Below the pieces are notes generated by a model. It saw nothing but the letters and a program-made list of their open reading frames with translations. It did no database searches and was not told where the DNA came from. The translations under genes were made by a program, and so were the position numbers. From CAYNFR01 sp964616755 (GTDB taxonomy: Bacteria; Bacteroidota; Bacteroidia; Chitinophagales; Saprospiraceae): a stretch of DNA of 64,000 bases. Of the stretch, positions 28,406-37,509 are shown one piece after another; positions within the stretch are counted from its first letter, which is position 1, and each line of letters begins with the position of its first letter. The stretch lies in the NCBI GenBank assembly GCA_964616755.1, contig CAZTSI010000012.1:1-64000 (forward strand). Direction: 5' to 3'.

Positions 28406-29485
28406 ATGTCACAAGTTATGTTTTTTGATGCTCATTTGGATTTAGCCATGAATGCTATGGAGTGGAACAGAGACTTGCGATGGAGCATAGATGACATCCG
28501 CCAGTCTGAGAAAGGCATGACTGACAAACCCGACAGAGCTCAAGGAATGGTAAACTTCGAGTGTCTGAGAAAGGGAAATATAGGCATAGTTGTCGCCACA
28601 CAAATTGCTCGGTACACAAAAAAAAGTAACCTTCTACCTAGTGCAAGTTGGCATTCTCCTGAACAGGCTTGGGCTCAAACGCAAGCGCAATTGGCATGGT
28701 ATGAAACGATGGCTTCCACAGGGCATATTCGTATAGTAACCAATAAAGCGGAGCTAGATACACATTTGGATCAAAGGCAAAATCATCAAGAATCGACACC
28801 CATTGGGCTTATCAGAAGTCTAGAAGGAGCTGATTCTCTCATTGACTTGACCTATCTGGAGCGAGCGTACAGATCTGGTCTGCGTGCCATTGGCCCAGCG
28901 CATTATGGTCCGGGAACGTATGCGCATGGTACACATTCTACAGGAGGCATAGGTCAGAAAGGGAAAGAACTATTACGTGAGATGGAGGCATTGAATATGA
29001 TTTTGGATGTTACCCATCTGTGCGATGAAAGTTTTTGGGAAGCTATCGATCTGTTTAAAGGACATCTTTGGGCTAGCCATAGCAATTGTCGAGCGCTAGT
29101 ACCGCATGAACGACAATTCAGTGATGATCAACTCAAAGAAATAATAAGAAGAGATGGCGTTATTGGCGTTGCCTTTGATGCTTGGATGCTCGTACCGGAG
29201 TGGCAGAGGGGTATTTCTACGCCACAATCTACGCAGCTCAGCCTTCAAACTGTTGCGGATCATATAGACCATATTTGTCAGCTCAGCGGAAATGCTAAGC
29301 ATGTTGGTATTGGCAGTGACTTAGATGGAGCATTTGGTCGCGAGCAAGCACCGGCCGACATGGATACTATCGCCGATGTTCAAAATCTCACTTCCATTTT
29401 AGCCTCAAGACATTATTCACAAATAGAAATTGAGCAAATTTGTGCAGGCAATTGGATTCATTTTTTGCGCACAGCTTGGGCATGA
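28406..29485 (+). CDS. Membrane dipeptidase (M19, renal dipeptidase family)
   Basis: The 359-residue metallopeptidase shows the M19 zinc ligands in order: DAHLDL near the N terminus, the bridging Glu in RSLEGAD, then DVTHLCDES, WASHSNCRAL and GSDLDG. The family hydrolyses dipeptides and tolerates a D-residue at the C-terminal position, so it could release D-amino acids from L,D-dipeptides for the neighbouring PLP enzyme. There is no signal peptide or membrane anchor, so it would be cytoplasmic. It starts 22 bases after the PLP enzyme gene. Confidence 0.9.
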   Translation: MSQVMFFDAHLDLAMNAMEWNRDLRWSIDDIRQSEKGMTDKPDRAQGMVNFECLRKGNIGIVVATQIARYTKKSNLLPSASWHSPEQAWAQTQAQLAWYETMASTGHIRIVTNKAELDTHLDQRQNHQESTPIGLIRSLEGADSLIDLTYLERAYRSGLRAIGPAHYGPGTYAHGTHSTGGIGQKGKELLREMEALNMILDVTHLCDESFWEAIDLFKGHLWASHSNCRALVPHERQFSDDQLKEIIRRDGVIGVAFDAWMLVPEWQRGISTPQSTQLSLQTVADHIDHICQLSGNAKHVGIGSDLDGAFGREQAPADMDTIADVQNLTSILASRHYSQIEIEQICAGNWIHFLRTAWA

Positions 29486-29551
29486 GCGACAGGTGTTAAG
29501 GGACTTGCTAAGGTTTGTAAAAACTTGTATAAATTTAATAATCTTTGCTTG

Positions 29552-30727
29552 ATGAAATGTTCGACACCTTTTTGCTTTATGCTAATCTGGTTTGCTGTTA
29601 CATGGATTGCGTGCAGTTCCCCTACCCCCAAAGTGACGCAAAAAGTAACAGACCAAGGAGCTATGTGCAATAGTAACTCAAACAAAGGCTGGGCATATTT
29701 TCATGATGAATCGATGATGGCCATTGCTGCTATCGTGCCCGACCAAGCCATTAACTCAGATAAAATGATGATGGTGCCTGGTGGATATTTTGATTATGGC
29801 GCAAAAGAGCGTAAAGACATACAATTGGCCTATGCCGGCGCTCAACCTAAGGCAGACGAATATCCTGTAGTACAAGTATGGATTGATAGTTTTTTAATGG
29901 ATGCCACCGAAGTAACTAATGCTCAATTTGCAAGATTTATAGAAGCGACCGGATATATAACTACCGCCGAAAAAGCTATCAGCAAAGAAGAATTAATGGC
30001 ACAATTGCCACCGAATACCCCCCTTCCTCATGATAGTCTTTTAGCGCCCGCCTCTCTCGTATTTCGGATTCCTAATAAAACCGACAGGGCGATAAACGCA
30101 GTAGATGATTGGTGGAAAGTAGAACGAGGTGCTCATTGGAGGCAACCTGATGGACTAAACAGCAACATTAATGGCCGCGAAAATTACCCTGTCGTTCATA
30201 TTTCATGGTATGATGCAATGGCCTATGCCAAATGGGCTGGAAAACGCTTACCTACCGAAGCAGAATGGGAATATGCCGCTAAATCTGGGCAAAAACAACA
30301 GATTTTTTCTTGGGGTAACTCCATAAATACCCCCGAATATTCAGGAAATTATTGGCAAGGAGAATTTCCATTTGTCGACACCAAAGAAGATGGATGGGCA
30401 GGCACATCGCCTGTCAAGTCCTATTCGCCTAATTCATTTGGCCTATATGATATGTCTGGCAATGTATGGGAATGGTGCGAAGATTGGTATCACGCTCTAT
30501 ACTATGAATGTCTCGATGAAATGCCGAATGTACAAAACCCCGTCGGACCTAAATTGAGCTATGATCCTTACATGCCTTATGCTTCACAAAAAGTATTGCG
30601 AGGGGGATCATATTTGTGCAATGATTCCTATTGCGCTGGATATCGGACCTCTGCTAGAATGAAATCAAGCCCAGATACAGGCCTAGCCCATACGGGCTTC
30701 AGATGTGTCAAGAACATTGCACAATAG
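29552..30727 (+). CDS. Formylglycine-generating-enzyme-like (SUMF1) lipoprotein
   Basis: From ATG 29552 the protein is 391 residues with a lipoprotein signal peptide and lipobox WIAC (Cys21). The FGE-sulfatase fold is clear: MMMVPGGYF, DATEVTNAQFARFIEATGY, KRLPTEAEWEYAAK, MSGNVWEWCEDWY and a C-terminal GFRC. Both active-site cysteines of true formylglycine-generating enzymes are present with the canonical five-residue offset (Cys356 and Cys361 in RGGSYLCNDSYC). It could activate sulfatases by oxidising their active-site cysteine outside the cytoplasm. No sulfatase gene is in the window, so this is unproven. Confidence 0.87.
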   Translation: MKCSTPFCFMLIWFAVTWIACSSPTPKVTQKVTDQGAMCNSNSNKGWAYFHDESMMAIAAIVPDQAINSDKMMMVPGGYFDYGAKERKDIQLAYAGAQPKADEYPVVQVWIDSFLMDATEVTNAQFARFIEATGYITTAEKAISKEELMAQLPPNTPLPHDSLLAPASLVFRIPNKTDRAINAVDDWWKVERGAHWRQPDGLNSNINGRENYPVVHISWYDAMAYAKWAGKRLPTEAEWEYAAKSGQKQQIFSWGNSINTPEYSGNYWQGEFPFVDTKEDGWAGTSPVKSYSPNSFGLYDMSGNVWEWCEDWYHALYYECLDEMPNVQNPVGPKLSYDPYMPYASQKVLRGGSYLCNDSYCAGYRTSARMKSSPDTGLAHTGFRCVKNIAQ

Positions 30728-30730
30728 CAA

Positions 30731-30749
30731 TATTCAAATATGTTGAATA
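30731..30749. repeat. 7-bp inverted repeat between the FGE-like and symporter genes
   Basis: TATTCAA and TTGAATA with a 5-base spacer lie just after the FGE-like gene. No T-tract follows, so it may be a weak transcript hairpin or a binding palindrome. Confidence 0.25.
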
Positions 30750-30798
30750 AAGTCACGTCTAAATTTCTATATTGAGCGTCAAATAAGTTATTCGAACC

Positions 30799-32388
30799 AT
30801 GCAACTCTCTAATTTAGACCTAGGCATTTTTACCGTTTATCTTCTTTCGATGGTCAGCATCGGCATCTATATGGCGTTCAAAGAGCGCAATCAGGACTCA
30901 GCTCAATACTTTTTGGCTGGAAAGTCACTACCGTGGTGGGCTATTGGCGCATCGCTTATTGCGTCTAACATTTCTGCCGAACAAATGATAGGGATGGCGG
31001 GATCTGGTTTTGCATTGGGCTTAGCTATCTCTTCGTACGAATTAATGGCTGCCGCCACTTTAATCGTTGTGGCTAAATGGTTTTTGCCCATTTTTATTAA
31101 AAACAATATCTCGACGATGCCCCAATTTCTCGAAAAACGTTTTGACCATCGTGTCAGAACAGGACTCGCAGTTTTTTGGGTCATGCTCTTCATTTTCGTT
31201 AACATCACAGCCCTGCTTTATTTAGGTGGACTGGCAATTGAAAATGTCATGGGTATTCCCCTTATATGGGGCGTTATAGGACTAGCGTTGTATTCTGCTT
31301 CCTTTTCGATATTTGGTGGATTGAAAGTGGTTGTTTGGACGGATGTGATCCAGGTAGTCGTATTGATCTTAGGTGGATCGATTGCTAGTTATCTCATTGT
31401 TGATGCTGTCAGCGGAGGGCAAGGTTTTTTTAAAGGCCTCAGCATTTTGTATGAGCGTGTACCTGAGAAATTTGATATGATTTTTGAGAAAAGCAGCACA
31501 TATACAGACGTAGAGACAGGACAGCAAAAGTCTGCCTATTCCGATCTTCCTGGCATCAGTGTATTGATCGGCGGAATGTGGATAGCCAATTTATACTATT
31601 GGGGCATCAATCAATATATTATTCAGCGCGCTCTAGCGGCCAAAAGTGTTAATGAAGCACAAAAAGGAATGGTATTCGCGGCCTTTTTGAAGGTGCTTAT
31701 GCCATTAATCGTCGTCATTCCCGGTATAGCTGCCTTTCATCTTGGAGCTGAAATCACCAAAGCTGATGAAGCCTATCCATGGGTTATAAGTAATTATGTA
31801 CCGATCGGCATAAAAGGTATTGCAATGGCCGCTTTAGTGGCGGCTATTGGTTCTTCTCTGAGTTCTATGTTGAATAGTACTTCTACCATATACACCTTAG
31901 ACATTCACAAGCCACTTTTCAATCGAGAAATGTCTGAAAAAATGGCCGTTCGTGTAGGGCAATTTACAGCGGCGGCGGCTCTAATCATCGGCATTATTAT
32001 GACTCCAGCCTTGAAAAGCTTTGGACAGATATTTTTATTTATTCAGGAATATACTGGATTTATAAGTCCGGGCATTTTAGCGATTTTTATGGTGGGGTTG
32101 TTTTGGAAAAAAGCCACGACGCGTTCGGCGATTATTGCTCTAATCTTTGCTATACCAATGAGTATAGGATTGAAAATGGGTTTTCCTGAAATTCCATTTA
32201 TCAATCGCATGGGCATATGTTTTTTGGCAAACATTGCCTTAATGGTCATTGCTACTAAACTTTGGCCTGACAATCATACGCGTACTTTAGAATGGGATAA
32301 GAAAATGTTCAGCACAAGTCAATTGTTTAATGTAGGTTCTATTATTGTCTTTGGCCTATTGGCTGTGATCTACGCTATGTTTTGGTAG
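30799..32388 (+). CDS. Sodium/solute symporter (SSS/SLC5 family)
   Basis: The 529-residue carrier has about 14 hydrophobic segments. It begins LGIFTVYLLSMVSIGIYMAF and carries LAGKSLPWWAIGASLIASNIS (first 20 residues of the motif are typical of the sodium/glucose branch), PQFLEKRF and SSLSSMLNSTSTIYTLDI with the sodium-site serines. It imports a sugar or another small solute with sodium. It lies 71 bases after the FGE-like gene on the same strand. In marine Bacteroidota, SLC5 symporters and sulfatase maturation genes are often found in glycan loci, which may be the link here. Confidence 0.9.
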   Translation: MQLSNLDLGIFTVYLLSMVSIGIYMAFKERNQDSAQYFLAGKSLPWWAIGASLIASNISAEQMIGMAGSGFALGLAISSYELMAAATLIVVAKWFLPIFIKNNISTMPQFLEKRFDHRVRTGLAVFWVMLFIFVNITALLYLGGLAIENVMGIPLIWGVIGLALYSASFSIFGGLKVVVWTDVIQVVVLILGGSIASYLIVDAVSGGQGFFKGLSILYERVPEKFDMIFEKSSTYTDVETGQQKSAYSDLPGISVLIGGMWIANLYYWGINQYIIQRALAAKSVNEAQKGMVFAAFLKVLMPLIVVIPGIAAFHLGAEITKADEAYPWVISNYVPIGIKGIAMAALVAAIGSSLSSMLNSTSTIYTLDIHKPLFNREMSEKMAVRVGQFTAAAALIIGIIMTPALKSFGQIFLFIQEYTGFISPGILAIFMVGLFWKKATTRSAIIALIFAIPMSIGLKMGFPEIPFINRMGICFLANIALMVIATKLWPDNHTRTLEWDKKMFSTSQLFNVGSIIVFGLLAVIYAMFW

Positions 32389-32459
32389 ATTGAATTTCAT
32401 TTGTTTGAAATGTATGATCCTTTTTTTTATCTTGGAGCAGCAAATAAACGTATAGAATT

Positions 32460-33584
32460 ATGTCTTCATTATCACGTCGCCATTTACTCAAACGATTAGG
32501 TACCTTAGGAGCTGCTGGTTTGGTCGTTCATCCAAGTGAACTTTTGAAGTTATATCCAGAACAAGGACAACACTTTGCATTAGGGGATAGTGATATGGTT
32601 AGGTTGTCGTCTAACGAAAACCCCTACTCTCCTAGCCCCCTGATGGCTAAAACCTTGGCGGATCTCGGGCCTGACCTTTGCCGCTATCCCAATATGCATT
32701 TTAGTGATTTGGAGGCAAAAATAGCCATGCGTGAAGGCGTACCGGCTGATCAAGTGGTGGTGTGTTCAGGATCAAGAGAGGGTTTAAATGTAGTAGGACT
32801 GCACGCTAGTTTAAAAGGCGGCGAAATTGCAACTTGTCTTCCTACATATAATGCGTTGTTGTCGTATGCGGAGCAATTTGGAGCGATGATCAATGCGAGT
32901 CCGTTGGACGAGAATTTGGGTTTTAACCTAGAGGCAATTAAAGCAAGTATAAACGAAAAGACTAAACTGGTCTTTATATGCAATCCTAATAATCCGACAG
33001 GCACGTTACTAGATGCAGCCAAGCTAGAAGCTTTTTGCAAGGAAGTCAGCCGCACAGTACCCGTATTCGTAGATGAAGTATACAAAGATTATATAGTAGA
33101 TCCCGATTATCCATCAATGAAGTTACTGATTTCACAAGGTTATGACATCATTATTGCTCGCACGTTTTCAAAAGTTTATGGACTAGCGGGTGCACGGATC
33201 GGCTATCTAATTACGAATGCAGAAAGAGCCAAGGTGCTAAGACGAGCATTGATGTCTGGCTCTAATGTGCTAGGTCTAAAAATGGCCCTCACTGCCTTGC
33301 AAGACGATAGCTTTTACCGGTATTCATTAGCTAAGAATCATGAAGCCAAAGAGATGATTTATAGCTCGCTAGACAAAGTCGGACTCAAGTATATTCGATC
33401 ACACACCAATTTTGTATTTTTCAAAACAGATATTCACATAGAGCAACTTTCTAAAACATTTGCGAGTCATGGCGTAGAGGTAGGGCGTCCGTTTCCGCCT
33501 TTTTATGACTGGTGTCGTATAAGCACAGGCACAATTGACGAAGTAGGTCAATTTACTAAAGTCCTTGAGCGGGTATTCGCCTAG
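32460..33584 (+). CDS. Tat-exported class I/II aminotransferase (HisC-like)
   Basis: The 374-residue PLP enzyme resembles histidinol-phosphate aminotransferases: NENPYSPSPLM, CNPNNPTGT, FVDEVYKDY and the cofactor lysine Lys238 in RTFSKVYGLAGARIGY. Its N terminus, LSRRHLLKRLGTLGAAGLVV, is a twin-arginine signal, so the folded enzyme with its cofactor would be exported to the periplasm. No other his genes are nearby, so a role in histidine synthesis is unlikely. Substrate unknown. The ung start codon follows the stop immediately. Confidence 0.87.
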   Translation: MSSLSRRHLLKRLGTLGAAGLVVHPSELLKLYPEQGQHFALGDSDMVRLSSNENPYSPSPLMAKTLADLGPDLCRYPNMHFSDLEAKIAMREGVPADQVVVCSGSREGLNVVGLHASLKGGEIATCLPTYNALLSYAEQFGAMINASPLDENLGFNLEAIKASINEKTKLVFICNPNNPTGTLLDAAKLEAFCKEVSRTVPVFVDEVYKDYIVDPDYPSMKLLISQGYDIIIARTFSKVYGLAGARIGYLITNAERAKVLRRALMSGSNVLGLKMALTALQDDSFYRYSLAKNHEAKEMIYSSLDKVGLKYIRSHTNFVFFKTDIHIEQLSKTFASHGVEVGRPFPPFYDWCRISTGTIDEVGQFTKVLERVFA

Positions 33585-34262
33585 ATGAACAAAAACGAGG
33601 TACGTATTGAGCAGAGCTGGGCAAATGCTTTGGTTGAGGAGTTTTCAAAACCCTATTTTGATGAACTGGTCAAATTTCTGCGCAAAGAAAAAAATGCAGG
33701 AAAGTATATCTATCCCCCAGGTGAAATGATCTTTAATGCTTATTCATTAACTCCCATAGATCAAGTAAAAGTGGTCATCCTAGGTCAAGATCCCTATCAC
33801 AATCCGAATGAAGCAATGGGCTTATGTTTCAGTGTGCCGAAGGGTATACGTATACCTCCATCGTTGCGAAATATATATCGCGAATTGCAGGCAAGTACTG
33901 ATTTTATAACCCCGAATCACGGCGATTTAACCTCTTGGGCACAGCAAGGTGTGCTTTTGCTCAATTCGATATTAACGGTTGAAAAAAACAAGGCTGCATC
34001 ACACCAATCCATCGGTTGGCAACTGTTTACAGATGCTACAATTAAAGTGTTGAGCGAGAAGCGAGAAAATATAATTTTCCTTCTTTGGGGACGCTATGCA
34101 ATGGGTAAGAAAACGCTGATTGATCCCTTGAAGCATCACATATTGACAGCAGCGCATCCTTCGCCGCTTGCCAGAGATGCATTTCAAGGCTGTGGGCACT
34201 TTGTTAAAGCAAATGAGCTCTTGAATAAATTGAAACTTAAAAAAATTGATTGGCAAATATGA
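33585..34262 (+). CDS. ung: Uracil-DNA glycosylase
   Basis: The 225-residue family 1 enzyme removes uracil from DNA. The water-activating loop ILGQDPYHNP places the catalytic Asp at residue 69. Other family motifs present are GVLLLNSILTV, LLWGRYA and the His loop HPSPLA. The start abuts the aminotransferase stop and the stop overlaps the DUF423 gene start (ATGA), giving a tight three-gene operon of unrelated functions. Confidence 0.97.
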   Translation: MNKNEVRIEQSWANALVEEFSKPYFDELVKFLRKEKNAGKYIYPPGEMIFNAYSLTPIDQVKVVILGQDPYHNPNEAMGLCFSVPKGIRIPPSLRNIYRELQASTDFITPNHGDLTSWAQQGVLLLNSILTVEKNKAASHQSIGWQLFTDATIKVLSEKRENIIFLLWGRYAMGKKTLIDPLKHHILTAAHPSPLARDAFQGCGHFVKANELLNKLKLKKIDWQI

Positions 34263-34669
34263 AGCATGCTTCAAAGGATCAAATGTTGATCATTGGATTT
34301 ATAAGTATGGCGGTCGGTGTCAGCCTAGGCGCATTTGGTGCACACGCCTTACAAGAAATACTGAGTGAGCGCTATTTCGAGGTCTATAAGACGGCTACAC
34401 TCTACTTATTTATTCATGCACTTGGCTTAATTTGTCTTTCCTTATTATCGTATACCAAACCAAATATCCAATTAAAATGGGCCAAAATATGCTGCCTAAC
34501 TGGTATGATCTTATTTTGCGGTTCTCTATATATTCTGTCCTTCAATGAACTTTGGCACACACCGAGTCTGCGTAAGCTCGGCGCCATTGCGCCCATTGGG
34601 GGTATTTCTTTTGTGCTGTGTTGGATCTTAGCGGCATTGGCAGTGTATAGAGAAGCGATATACGAATGA
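34259..34669 (+). CDS. DUF423 family membrane protein
   Basis: The 136-residue protein has four membrane helices and the DUF423 signature LGAFGAHALQ near residue 25. The ATG at 34259 overlaps the ung stop by 4 bases and is preferred to a TTG nine bases upstream. Members (YgdD/YwdK type) are inner-membrane proteins of unknown function. The 281 bases that follow hold no gene on the plus strand. Confidence 0.9.
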   Translation: MKHASKDQMLIIGFISMAVGVSLGAFGAHALQEILSERYFEVYKTATLYLFIHALGLICLSLLSYTKPNIQLKWAKICCLTGMILFCGSLYILSFNELWHTPSLRKLGAIAPIGGISFVLCWILAALAVYREAIYE

Positions 34670-34895
34670 TTACAGCCCCCCCAGAGCTCATTTTAATATT
34701 CACAGGATTGAATGGGCAGAGAATCCGTTAACATTAAAATTTAATACGCCAAATTTGCCTACTGCAAAAGAAAGCGAACAGGCCTAAAATCACAAAAGAT
34801 CGTCCACGTCGCAGCTCGAGAAAGGAAATATTTAAAACAATGCCCCTCATCACAAAATCACATAGAAATTGAACACTAAGCCAAAATATTGGACT

Positions 34896-34931
34896 AAAAA
34901 AGGGTTCCTCCAAACACTTATGTAAAGAACC
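34896..34931 (-). terminator. Possible terminator of the sigma factor/serine hydrolase operon
   Basis: On the minus strand GGTTC and GAACC enclose about 19 bases that contain a small inner ACA/TGT stem, followed by C and six T. It lies 20 bases after the serine hydrolase stop. The outer stem is short, so confidence is limited. Confidence 0.4.
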
Positions 34932-34950
34932 TGTTTACTTAAGATAGTAT

Positions 34951-36612
34951 TTATCGCGATCTGTCCTTGACTGGGTTACCCAAAATCCTCGTTAATGCTA
35001 AATCTTGGAAATCAAAACTGAAATCAATGAAGGGGGAAATCCCCTTCAATTCAATTCTTTGAGCTATTTTGTTTTCGTCTAGAAAGAAAGTGGCTAAGGC
35101 ATCGGCCTTCATATCTTGATATTCCCATTTTATTGCAAAAGTATTGTCCTTATAATATGCCATTTCACCATTTAATCTTGGCGATCTTTTAGATCTGAAC
35201 CATAAAACCCCATCTTTTACAAAAACTTCAACTTCCCCAAACCAGTTATCTTTGTATAGTCCGACATAGCTATCCATATGGATTTTTAAACTTCTACTAG
35301 CTTCTACTTGAGACCATACCTTATCAGAAACGGGGTCACCCATTTCCCGCCTTTGTTGTTGCATTCCCTGTGCCATTTCTAACCAATTGATACCTGTTTT
35401 TAATTTTAGATATTCATCTAATAAACTATAACCCATCATACCATTCAAAAAACCAACTCCTTCCGAATTGTTCAAAACAACGATTCCAAGTTCTAGTTCT
35501 GGAATCAACGTTACTTCAGAAGACATTCCCGCAATTAATCCCGAATGTTCAACTTTGAGAAATCCATTGAAATCCGATAAAAACCATCCTAATCCATACC
35601 CCGAGAAATGGACTTTAAAAGGAGACCTCGGGTCCATTTTTTGATTCATGGGCGTGTGAATACTCCACATTTCTTGCTGTTGCTGTTCTGAGAATAAAGT
35701 TTTGTCCAAATCAGTACCATATTTGCCTTCATTCAATTGCACCAACATCCAATTGCACATATCATTTGCGCTAGCCCAAATTCCGCCTGCCGCACCGTTC
35801 AACTTTGGCGCTGTATTGGCATCCAAAACTGATTCTAGGTTTTGTATTACTTTCAACGCTTTGCCATCAAAAGAATGTGCAACTGCAATTTTATCCTTTT
35901 TAAACGCTTCACTGAAGCTGGTATAGGAATTATTCATTTCTAAAGGTTTCAAGATCACATCATTAACAAATGTTTCCCACGTCTTTCCGCTCACTCTTTC
36001 AGTAAGTTCTCCTGCCACCAAGTACAACAAATTATCGTAATCGAACTTTGTCCTAAAGGCTGTCGCCGGTTCAAAATATTGAAAAGAAGTAAGTACATCA
36101 TCAATGGTAAAATCCGAACCGTCAGGGAAAATCATAAGATCGCCTGCACCAAGCCCTAAACCACTTCGGTGGGTCAGAAGGTCTTGAATAGTGAAATTCT
36201 TGGTAACATAATCGTTGTACATTTTAAATTCAGGTATATAATTTATGACCTTATCCTCCCATTTTATTTTTCCTTGATCAACCAAAATCGCCAATGCAGC
36301 GGACGTAAAAGCTTTGGAATTTGAGGCAATCCCAAAGGGAGTATCGGCAGTTACCGTTTCTTTTGAATCTAAGGACTTTATGCCATAACCTTTTATATGA
36401 ACAATTTTACCGTCTTTGACAACACCTATTGCAAAACCCGCTGTATTATCTAAAGTTCTAATCGCCTTTTCGGCTATACTGTCAATTTGGGTCGCAGTCA
36501 TTTGGGCATTTATGCTTACCGAACTCATTAGCACCATCATAAAACCCAACATTTTCATTTTCAAATAATCAATATTGTTTTCAATTTCTTTAATCGCTTC
36601 TAGATTATTCAT
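34951..36612 (-). CDS. Class C beta-lactamase-like serine hydrolase
   Basis: The 553-residue protein has a signal peptide segment (MKMLGFMMVLMSSVSINAQ, beginning at residue 19) and a beta-lactamase-fold domain with SxxK in ASNSKAF, the tyrosine motif in FDYDNLL and HSGLIAG as the KTG-equivalent. A C-terminal lipocalin-like extension (about residues 440-553) follows. The ATG at 36612 overlaps the stop of the preceding gene; an ATG at 36558 would begin directly at the signal peptide and is the alternative start. It probably acts on peptidoglycan-like or other amides in the periplasm. It is the last gene of an ECF sigma operon. Confidence 0.88.
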   Translation of the reverse strand: MNNLEAIKEIENNIDYLKMKMLGFMMVLMSSVSINAQMTATQIDSIAEKAIRTLDNTAGFAIGVVKDGKIVHIKGYGIKSLDSKETVTADTPFGIASNSKAFTSAALAILVDQGKIKWEDKVINYIPEFKMYNDYVTKNFTIQDLLTHRSGLGLGAGDLMIFPDGSDFTIDDVLTSFQYFEPATAFRTKFDYDNLLYLVAGELTERVSGKTWETFVNDVILKPLEMNNSYTSFSEAFKKDKIAVAHSFDGKALKVIQNLESVLDANTAPKLNGAAGGIWASANDMCNWMLVQLNEGKYGTDLDKTLFSEQQQQEMWSIHTPMNQKMDPRSPFKVHFSGYGLGWFLSDFNGFLKVEHSGLIAGMSSEVTLIPELELGIVVLNNSEGVGFLNGMMGYSLLDEYLKLKTGINWLEMAQGMQQQRREMGDPVSDKVWSQVEASRSLKIHMDSYVGLYKDNWFGEVEVFVKDGVLWFRSKRSPRLNGEMAYYKDNTFAIKWEYQDMKADALATFFLDENKIAQRIELKGISPFIDFSFDFQDLALTRILGNPVKDRSR

Positions 36613-36947
36613 GATAAATTGTTTTCCAGATTATCAAATATTTTTGCTTTTCCCATTTCTAGCAGAATGAAAATGACGAGTAATGTTATGATTATCGAAG
36701 TGTACGTTACAATTGAATGTTCAACCGTTCGAACGCTACTTGGCAGACTAAATAGTATTCCTAGAACTACAATTAGAATACCCGACACGATTATAGATTT
36801 AAAGCCATTAGCTTTGTAACGGGCAATTTGAACTTTTGAACTTTCTCGTTCTTGTATAGTTTTCAAAATAACCCCCTCTAGGTCAATAGGCACATTTATT
36901 TGGTCTATGTTCCCCAAGATTTCCATTAAGTGGTCTTTATTATTCAT
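36609..36947 (-). CDS. Small two-helix membrane protein, possible anti-sigma partner
   Basis: The 112-residue protein has a cytoplasmic N-terminal segment of about 47 residues followed by two membrane helices (about residues 50-68 and 80-97). It lies 10 bases after the ECF sigma gene and overlaps the serine hydrolase by ATGA. Position and topology suggest an anti-sigma factor, but no ZAS zinc motif (HxxxCxxC) is visible, so this is inference. No named family recognised. Confidence 0.65.
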   Translation of the reverse strand: MNNKDHLMEILGNIDQINVPIDLEGVILKTIQERESSKVQIARYKANGFKSIIVSGILIVVLGILFSLPSSVRTVEHSIVTYTSIIITLLVIFILLEMGKAKIFDNLENNLS

Positions 36948-36957
36948 TTTAATAGGG

Positions 36958-37503
36958 TTACTTGATTGTTTCGTCTTTTAGCATTTTATAAAAGCTTGTT
37001 CTTCCCCTGTGCAAGAGTACTTTTACGTTTGCTTTGGTAAATGCGGTTATTTCCTCAATCTCCAAAATACTTTGGTCGTCAATGTAATACAGTTGCAAAA
37101 TCAAGGCTTCCTTCGCGGGCATTTTTCCAAAAACACCTTTTATAAATTTTTTTAGATCCTCCATTTCGAGTTGAGCAATGGCATTATTGAAAGCGGCCTT
37201 TTCGTCATCTGCAATCGAATACTCTCCAGCTACTTCGTCCTTTCGTTTTTCTCGTCTTATAAACTGTAATGCCGTATTCACAACAATCCTGTAAAACCAA
37301 GTTGAAAATTTCGCATCGTTCCTAAAGTTGCTCAGCGAATAATACGCTGTAATAAAACTGTCTTGAACAACATCTTTTGCATCGTCATCACGTTTTACGA
37401 TTGAAACAGCCACCCCGAAGGCCTTGTTTTGATAAGTTCTTATGAAATAACCAAAAGCATTCGTGTTTCCCTTTAAAACCTCATTTATGTAATGGGCTTC
37501 CAT
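36958..37503 (-). CDS. ECF-type RNA polymerase sigma factor
   Basis: The 181-residue protein has a sigma region 2 (AKDVVQDSFITAYYSLSNFR followed by a FSTWFYRI motif) and region 4 with an HTH (PAKEALILQLYYIDDQSILE, then LHRGRTSFYKML). No sigma 3 domain or region 1 is present, typical of extracytoplasmic function sigma factors. It sits 6 bases after a DUF6249-like membrane protein gene and upstream of the small membrane protein and the serine hydrolase, which form its likely regulatory unit. Confidence 0.93.
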   Translation of the reverse strand: MEAHYINEVLKGNTNAFGYFIRTYQNKAFGVAVSIVKRDDDAKDVVQDSFITAYYSLSNFRNDAKFSTWFYRIVVNTALQFIRREKRKDEVAGEYSIADDEKAAFNNAIAQLEMEDLKKFIKGVFGKMPAKEALILQLYYIDDQSILEIEEITAFTKANVKVLLHRGRTSFYKMLKDETIK

Positions 37504-37509
37504 GAAGGG

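Noticed and set aside
34670..34950. Possible small gene or RNA between the DUF423 gene and the serine hydrolase
   Set aside because: No frame longer than a few dozen codons with any features; only a weak leftward terminator-like hairpin is seen.
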